From NCBI GenBank assembly GCA_023395675.1, contig JAEWYL010000345.1, positions 1 through 36,694 of the forward strand: a stretch of DNA of 36,694 bases. The letters are read 5' to 3'. Shown piece after piece: positions 32,454 through 36,694 of the stretch. A program made the position numbers and the translations under genes. The DNA is from Chloroflexota bacterium (lineage in GTDB: Bacteria > Chloroflexota > Anaerolineae > Anaerolineales > UBA4823). How positions within the stretch are numbered: the stretch's first letter is position 1; each line of letters opens with the position of its first letter. The notes beneath the pieces were generated by a model that was not told where the DNA came from, ran no database searches, and was given only the letters and a program-made list of their open reading frames with translations.

Positions 32454-33527
32454 ATGCTGGTAGATCACGTACATAAAATTGCCGTCCTGCGCGCCAACGC
32501 GATCGGAGATTTTATCTTCACGCTCCCCGCCCTGGAAGCCCTGCGCCACGCCTACCCCCAGGCCGAGATCGTCCTGCTGGGCCTGGACTGGCACGCCGCC
32601 TTTCTGAAAGGCCGCCCGGGGCCGGTGGACCGGGTGGTGGCCATTCCGCCGCTGGAGGGTTTGCCCCCCGAAGGCGTGAAGGAGGACCCGCAGCAGGCAG
32701 CGCGCTTCTTCGAGCGCATGCGGGCGGAGGGCTTCGACCTGGCCCTGCAGATGCACGGCGGGGGGCGCTATTCCAACCGTCTGGTCGGGGGCCTGGGGGC
32801 GCGCCTGACGGCCGGGACCCGAACCCCCGATGCCCCTGCGCTGGACCGCTGGATTCCCTACAATTATTTCCACCTGGAGGTGCTGCGTTATCTGGAGATC
32901 GCCGCCCTGGTCGGCGCAGGGCCGGTGGTCCTGGAGCCGCGTCTGCAGCTGCTCCCCTCCGACCTGGAAGAGGCTGCCTCCGTTCTCCCCCCCGACGGGC
33001 ACCCTTTGGTGGCGGTGCACGCAGGCGCGGGCGATGGGCGCAGGCGCTGGCCTCCCGAAAAGTTTGCCTCGGTTGCGGGCAGCCTGGCCCGGGCCGGCGC
33101 CCGGGTGGCGGTGGTCGGCGCCGGCCGCGACCGGGAGGCGGTGCAGGAGCTGGCGGGCTGCATGCGCGAGCCGTTCGACAACCTGTGCGGCAGGCTGTCC
33201 CTCGGCGGGTTGGCAGGGCTGCTCTCGCGCTGCCGGGTGGTGGTTTCGAACGACTCCGGCCCCCTGCACGTGGCCGCCGCGGTGGGCGCCGCCACGGTGG
33301 GGGTGTACTGGTGCGGAAACCTGATCAATGCCGGGCCGGTCACCACCGCCCGCCACCGCGCCCGGATCTCCTGGCGCCTGGACTGCCCGCTCTGCGGGGC
33401 AAACTGCATCACCGCTAGCTGCAGTCACCACGTTTCGTTTGTGGCCGATATCCCGGTTGAAGAGGTCCTGGAGCCGGCGCTGGAGCTCTTTCAACAGGAC
33501 CGGCCGGTGTACGAGGCTGGAAAATGA
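32454..33527 (+). CDS. Family 9 glycosyltransferase (heptosyltransferase-like)
   Basis: A 357-residue GT9 enzyme outside the main glycan block. It begins KIAVLRANAIGDFIFTLPAL and carries VHAGAGDGRRRWPPEKFASV and NDSGPLHVAAAVGAA. The C-terminal Cys cluster is CPLCGANC, then CSHHV. It could use ADP-heptose made by the HldE pathway at 13462, or another nucleotide sugar. It overlaps the next HAD gene by 4 bases. This is the fourth GT9 gene of the window. Confidence 0.88.
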   Translation: MLVDHVHKIAVLRANAIGDFIFTLPALEALRHAYPQAEIVLLGLDWHAAFLKGRPGPVDRVVAIPPLEGLPPEGVKEDPQQAARFFERMRAEGFDLALQMHGGGRYSNRLVGGLGARLTAGTRTPDAPALDRWIPYNYFHLEVLRYLEIAALVGAGPVVLEPRLQLLPSDLEEAASVLPPDGHPLVAVHAGAGDGRRRWPPEKFASVAGSLARAGARVAVVGAGRDREAVQELAGCMREPFDNLCGRLSLGGLAGLLSRCRVVVSNDSGPLHVAAAVGAATVGVYWCGNLINAGPVTTARHRARISWRLDCPLCGANCITASCSHHVSFVADIPVEEVLEPALELFQQDRPVYEAGK

Positions 33528-34213
33528 GCCTGCGCGCGGTGGTCTTCGATCTGGACGGCGTCCTGTGTTCTTCGATTGGCTATCACTACCGGGCCTGGAA
33601 GAAAACCCTGCAGCGCTACGATATCCCCTTCACCCGGGCCGACAATGAGAGGCTGCGCGGCCTCACCCGCCGAAAATCCCTGGAGCGCATTCTGAACGGC
33701 GCCCGCCTGCCCGAAGCGCGCATGCAGGCTATTCTGGAGGAGAAAAACCGGCACTACCTGGAATACCTGAAAGAGATGTCGCCGGCCGACCTGGCCCCGG
33801 GCGCCGGGCCGCTCCTGCAGGAGCTGCACGCGGCCGGCCTCAAGCTTGCGGTGGCCTCCTCCAGCCGGAATGCCCGCCCGGCCCTGCAGCGCCTGGGGAT
33901 CGAAGCCTATTTCACAGCCGTGGTGGACGGGAACCAGGTCCAGCGCTCCAAACCGGACCCCGCCGCCTTCCTGCAGGCCGCCGCCAGCCTGGCTGTGCTG
34001 CCCTCCGCCTGCATTGCCGTGGAGGACAGCCCGGACGGGATCCAGGCTGCTCTGTCTGCGGGGATGTTTGTCGTGGGGCTGGGGGACTCCGCCCGGGACG
34101 GCGGGGCCTGCGCCCATTTCCCGAGCCTGGAGAGCGTGCGCCTGGCGGATCTGCTGGCGGTCTACAGCCCCCGGGGCTCCGAGCGAGCCGCCGCCAGTGG
34201 GCGGCAGGCATGA
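33524..34213 (+). CDS. HAD-family beta-phosphoglucomutase-like enzyme
   Basis: 229 residues with the beta-phosphoglucomutase layout: nucleophile FDLDGVL (D9, D11), a helical cap, ASSSRN as motif II, KPDPAAFL as motif III and AVEDSPDGIQAALSAGM as motif IV. Such enzymes move phosphate on sugar phosphates, often glucose 1- to 6-phosphate; a simple sugar-phosphate phosphatase is the alternative. It overlaps the GT9 stop by ATGA, consistent with a role in sugar supply. A strong hairpin follows. Confidence 0.85.
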   Translation: MSLRAVVFDLDGVLCSSIGYHYRAWKKTLQRYDIPFTRADNERLRGLTRRKSLERILNGARLPEARMQAILEEKNRHYLEYLKEMSPADLAPGAGPLLQELHAAGLKLAVASSSRNARPALQRLGIEAYFTAVVDGNQVQRSKPDPAAFLQAAASLAVLPSACIAVEDSPDGIQAALSAGMFVVGLGDSARDGGACAHFPSLESVRLADLLAVYSPRGSERAAASGRQA

Positions 34214-34293
34214 ACGCCCCGCAGGGAGATGGCGCTTGCCTGCAGGCCGCTCTGCGGTCTAAAACGTCCAGGCCGCAGGCCTTTGTAAAATGA

Positions 34294-34315
34294 GCCCGGC
34301 GGTGAACCGCCGGGC
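34294..34315. terminator. Hairpin between converging genes
   Basis: GCCCGGCGG (34294-34302) and CCGCCGGGC (34307-34315) form a perfect 9-bp stem with a TGAA loop. It lies between the HAD gene on the plus strand and the PRC-barrel gene on the minus strand, so a bidirectional end is plausible. There is no T run. Confidence 0.5.
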
Positions 34316-34406
34316 GGGCATGCACATGGTGCTGGTCCTGCGTGTGGGATAGACGCCGGTCGGCGATATTGCCGCTGCGGGGCCGCGGCGGTTAGGTGCA
34401 CGCCCC

Positions 34407-35162
34407 TTACCGGCGGTGCTGCGGCTTCAGGTCCTGGTCCAACGGCAGGTCCGGGTTAAAAGCCGGGCTGTTCCGGACCGTCTCCCGGTCCAGGTCCAGG
34501 CTGAGGCTGGATTCCAGCCGGCTGACCGCCTGCACCCAGTGCGGAGAGAGCAGCACCTGCCCTGCGCTATCCAGGCCCTCCGGCTCTGCAGCCAGGTACA
34601 GGACGTTCCAGTCTTCGTCGTTCACCACCAGGCCGGAGAGCGCGCCGGCCCTGCCATCGCGCGCCTGCAGGGAGAAGCCGCTGAGCTCTTTCAGGCTGAA
34701 CAGGCGCATCCCGCCTTCCCCGCTCTCTTCCTCTCCTCCGGCCTCGCGCTGCTGTTTTTCCACGTCCGAGGCCAGTTCAACCAGCGGGATTGCGGTCAGG
34801 TTCCCCGGCCCCAGGCCCCCTTCATCCCAGAGCTTCCAGTAATACGGCCATTTGAAATAATTGTGCAGCTCGCTCTCCAGCGAGCGAGTCAGGATTTTAC
34901 CGGGACCAACCTCGGGGCTGCTGCGCACCATCTCCCTGGAAACCGAAACCGGGATGATTCTCGCAGGCTCGTCCGGCGCGCCTGCCGCAGTGCTGGATAA
35001 CAACACGAACCGCCCGTCCAGCCAGTCTGCTGTATTCACCACCAGATAGCGCACCCGCCATTCGAACGGGTCAATCAAGAAATCCTCGACCCCGCCAATC
35101 TCGCCGCCCTCACTCTGAACGGAAAAGCCAACCAGCTTCTTTAATAAACGAACCATGCTCAT
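34407..35162 (-). CDS. Two-domain PRC-barrel protein
   Basis: Up to 251 residues on the minus strand. The N-terminal half (LLKKLVGFSVQSEGGEIGGV, DFLIDPFEWRVRYLVVN) and the C-terminal half (LKELSGFSLQARDGRAGALS, VVNDEDWNVLYLAAEP) are each a PRC-barrel domain, so the protein is an internal duplication. PRC barrels are small protein- or RNA-binding folds, common in photosynthetic reaction-centre H subunits and RimM but also in unrelated stress proteins. No membrane segment is seen. Two starts are possible, at 35162 and 35156 on the minus strand; AGGGAG is better spaced for the second. It diverges from another PRC-type gene across a shared control region. Confidence 0.85.
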   Translation of the reverse strand: MSMVRLLKKLVGFSVQSEGGEIGGVEDFLIDPFEWRVRYLVVNTADWLDGRFVLLSSTAAGAPDEPARIIPVSVSREMVRSSPEVGPGKILTRSLESELHNYFKWPYYWKLWDEGGLGPGNLTAIPLVELASDVEKQQREAGGEEESGEGGMRLFSLKELSGFSLQARDGRAGALSGLVVNDEDWNVLYLAAEPEGLDSAGQVLLSPHWVQAVSRLESSLSLDLDRETVRNSPAFNPDLPLDQDLKPQHRR

Positions 35163-35224
35163 TTCTCCCTTTGCGCAGGCCGGGATGGTCCCAGCGACCC
35201 CGGGCAGCCCGCAGCCCGGAGATT

Positions 35225-35343
35225 ACTATAGCATCCTGCCCAATGCCCTTCAATGGGGGATTTTCCGCTGCTTTCAGTAGGGAGATTCCTATCCGGCTTT
35301 AGGGATATCCCTTATTGAGCGCTTAACCATCGTGCTATACACT
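35225..35343. promoter_or_regulatory. Divergent promoters around a three-site GGGA-WW-TYCC array (array 3)
   Basis: Sites: GGGATTTTCC (35257-35266), GGGAGATTCC (35280-35289), GGGATATCCC (35302-35311). The spacers of 13 and 12 bp are the same as in array 1. To the right, after 3 bp, comes TTGAGC (35315-35320), 17 bp, then TACACT (35338-35343), facing the gene at 35514. To the left on the minus strand, after 3 bp, comes TTGAAG (35253-35248), 17 bp, then TATAGT (35230-35225), facing the gene ending at 34407. TCCCCCATTGA at the minus promoter is identical to 6232-6242 of array 1. The remainder of the 351-base gap (35163-35513) holds leader DNA with no gene seen. Confidence 0.75.
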
Positions 35344-35513
35344 AAAAACAGGGTGGTTATTTTCCTGATATGTTGATGGAATGGAACAGGTAGATTCACA
35401 GGCGGCGAGCAGCTCAAGTCTAAAACGGAAGCGCGGATGAGCATCACCCGGCAGATATTTTCACACGAGGCGCTGCCTGCCGGCCCTGGATTTTTCAAAT
35501 AAGGATGGCAAAT

Positions 35514-35945
35514 ATGAATAGTGATACGAATTTTCGCAGCGATCGCCCCAACCGGAAGCTGGAGCAGATCCACGAAGGCATGAAAGTGTACGACCGGCAG
35601 GATAATGAGATCGGCACGGTGGAGAGCGTGTTCTTTGGCTCGGTGTCCCCTGCCGATGCAGACCGGGGACAGGGCCCGGCCGGCGTCAGCGAGGCCGACG
35701 AGATGCGGGACAACACCCCCGTCCTGTTCGATTTTGCTTTTAGCGGGGCAGTGTCCTCCGCAGGGGATGAGGACGAAGCGCGCGAGCTGATCCGCAGCCG
35801 GCTTCTGCGGGAGGGGTATATCGAAGTGGATGGGGCAGGCCTGCTGGCGAAGGATATGTATGTCCTGCCGGACCAGGTTCAGACGGTCTCCGATGACAGG
35901 ATCCATCTGAGTGTTTCCAGAGACGACCTGATCACGAAACGCTGA
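35514..35945 (+). CDS. PRC-barrel / DUF2171-like protein
   Basis: About 143 residues. KLEQIHEGMKVYDRQDNEIG followed by TVESVFFG is a PRC-barrel/DUF2171-type start, and the C-terminal part (GYIEVDGAGLLAKDMYVLPD, then QVQTVSDDRIHLSVSRDDL) completes the domain. In between is an acidic insertion (about residues 44-90) not expected of the minimal domain. The ATG at 35514 is chosen because AAGGA (35501-35505) is well spaced; an ATG at 35505 would abut that site. Function is unknown. It shares the array-3 control region with the divergent two-domain PRC gene. Confidence 0.8.
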   Translation: MNSDTNFRSDRPNRKLEQIHEGMKVYDRQDNEIGTVESVFFGSVSPADADRGQGPAGVSEADEMRDNTPVLFDFAFSGAVSSAGDEDEARELIRSRLLREGYIEVDGAGLLAKDMYVLPDQVQTVSDDRIHLSVSRDDLITKR

Positions 35946-35965
35946 TCCGGGTCTCCCTGGCATAT

Positions 35966-36039
35966 CCCGGCTCCGGGTGTCTCCCGGCAGGCTTCTTGGC
36001 AAGCCCACGAAGCCGGAGAAGGCGTGAGGTGGAGCCGGG
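35966..36039 (+). ncRNA. Candidate multi-branched structured RNA between PRC gene and mscL
   Basis: CCCGGCTCC (35966-35974) pairs perfectly with GGAGCCGGG (36031-36039). Inside are a 5-bp hairpin (GGCTT 35990-35994 with AAGCC 36001-36005) and a second hairpin with CAC/GTG and GCC/GGC stems (36006-36026); a weak third stem GGG/CCC is possible at 35975-35985. It lacks tRNA features. It could be the structured end of the upstream mRNA or a cis-regulator of mscL. A -10-like TACTAT follows at 36053-36058. I do not match it to a known riboswitch. Confidence 0.35.
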
Positions 36040-36077
36040 CAGGGCTGCTGAGTACTATAGAATAAGTTCTTGCTTGA

Positions 36078-36115
36078 CCTGGGAGGCAGTCCCGCGCTGC
36101 CTCCCAGGGTTTTGA
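36078..36115 (+). terminator. Terminator-like hairpin ahead of mscL
   Basis: CCTGGGAGGCAG (36078-36089) and CTGCCTCCCAGG (36097-36108) form a perfect 12-bp stem with a 7-base loop, followed by GTTTTGATT. It stands 17 bases before the mscL ATG and 5 bases before its Shine-Dalgarno. It may end the PRC-gene transcript, or, if transcription starts near 36065, act as a leader attenuator. Confidence 0.6.
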
Positions 36116-36131
36116 TTACAGGAGGCTGTTC

Positions 36132-36602
36132 ATGCTTAAAGAATTCAGAGATTTTGCCCTGCGGGGCAACGTGGTTGATCTCGCCATTGGTATTATCATC
36201 GGGGCGGCTTTTACCGCCATTGTAAATTCCCTGGTTAATGACATTATCATGCCGCCCATTGGTTTGCTCACCGGGGGCATCCAGTTCCAGGACCAGTTCT
36301 GGCTGCTGCGGGAGGGGAACCCGGCCGGTCCCTATCCCAGCCTCGAAGCGGCCCAGGCTGCCGGGGCCACAACCATTAATTACGGGCAGTTCATCAACGC
36401 CATCATCACCTTCCTGCTGGTGGCTTTCGCCACCTTCCTGCTGGTAAGGCTGATGAACAGGCTTTACCAGCAGAAGCAGACCGGCGATGAGGACGATCCC
36501 GCCACCAAAACCTGCCCCTTCTGCGCAGAGACCATCCCGGCTGCCGCCACCCGCTGCCCGAACTGCACTTCGCACCTGGAGGCGGGTGTGCTTGGGGCCT
36601 GA
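36132..36602 (+). CDS. mscL: Large-conductance mechanosensitive channel with C-terminal zinc ribbon
   Basis: 156 residues. The first ~115 are typical MscL: LKEFRDFALRGNVVDLAIGI at the start, the first transmembrane helix with GIIIGAAFTAIVNSLVNDII, a periplasmic loop, and the second helix FINAIITFLLVAFATFLLVR. After the usual charged end, instead of only the cytoplasmic helix bundle, comes a zinc-ribbon with two CxxC pairs: C128, C131, C142 and C145. MscL opens under membrane tension to release solutes in osmotic down-shock. The ribbon is an addition to the E. coli form and may aid assembly or bind a partner. AGGAGG (36120-36125) is perfectly placed. Confidence 0.93.
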   Translation: MLKEFRDFALRGNVVDLAIGIIIGAAFTAIVNSLVNDIIMPPIGLLTGGIQFQDQFWLLREGNPAGPYPSLEAAQAAGATTINYGQFINAIITFLLVAFATFLLVRLMNRLYQQKQTGDEDDPATKTCPFCAETIPAAATRCPNCTSHLEAGVLGA

Positions 36603-36694
36603 GCGGCTGTTTGGACCGCTTCGCTCTCTGGGGCCTCCTTTCTGGTCCCGGTTCTCAAGGGGGAAAAATGGGGTGTGCGGCGTTGGGTTTTTTC

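Noticed and set aside
35966..36039. Cloverleaf-like fold as a tRNA gene
   Set aside because: The closing stem is 9 bp, no T-loop consensus is present and the arms do not match tRNA geometry.

Overview
The window looks like chromosomal DNA from a GC-rich, probably thin- or unusual-walled bacterium. The gene families and their style (VanW/LysM/YkuD wall enzyme, PRC-barrel proteins, a PolB-type polymerase beside a RecA-like protein, and many family 9, 4 and 2 glycosyltransferases without lipid A or LPS-export genes in view) suggest a member of Chloroflexota, perhaps Anaerolineae. That is an inference from gene content; there is no rRNA or marker gene here to prove it. I saw no tRNA, rRNA, insertion sequence, CRISPR array or phage gene.

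Layout. (1) 1-2388: the end of a TolB-like beta-propeller gene, a terminator, then a membrane-anchored L,D-transpeptidase. (2) 2592-5870: a three-gene cassette of a degenerate RecA/RadA-like protein, a small helical protein and a divergent family B DNA polymerase. The polymerase has lost recognisable proofreading residues and has altered motifs B and C, so the cassette looks like a mutagenesis or translesion module. (3) 5871-6711: a gene-poor, partly AT-richer region with a terminator-like hairpin, a striking promoter with an array of GGGA-WW-TYCC sites, a doubtful small ORF and one copy of a hairpin repeat. (4) 6712-26674: a large surface-glycan cluster. It encodes the ADP-heptose pathway (GmhA fused to a glycosyltransferase, GmhB, HldE), three GT9 heptosyltransferase-like enzymes, several GT4 and GT2 enzymes, a carbamoyltransferase, a radical SAM/SPASM enzyme and a glycosyltransferase fused to UDP-galactopyranose mutase. 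The product is probably a heptose- and galactofuranose-containing, carbamoylated glycan. (5) 26934-28662: small conserved and membrane proteins of stress-gene type. (6) 28842-34213: zinc alcohol dehydrogenase, two SDRs, a small membrane protein, a fourth GT9 and a beta-phosphoglucomutase-like HAD enzyme, mostly with overlapping or close ends. (7) 34407-36602: two divergent PRC-barrel genes sharing one regulatory region, then mscL with a zinc-ribbon tail.

The strongest unexplained signal is regulatory. Two regions (6181-6267 and 35225-35343) align without gaps: three 10-bp GGGA-WW-TYCC sites with spacers of 13 and 12 bp, then 3 bp, a -35 box, 17 bp and a -10 box. In the second region the array also faces a divergent promoter with the same 3-bp and 17-bp geometry. 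A third, two-site version lies just ahead of a glycosyltransferase at 21220. This suggests an undescribed regulon linking surface glycan synthesis with PRC-barrel genes and possibly mscL. A separate hairpin repeat family occurs at 6554, 21005 and 26731, bracketing the two halves of the glycan cluster.
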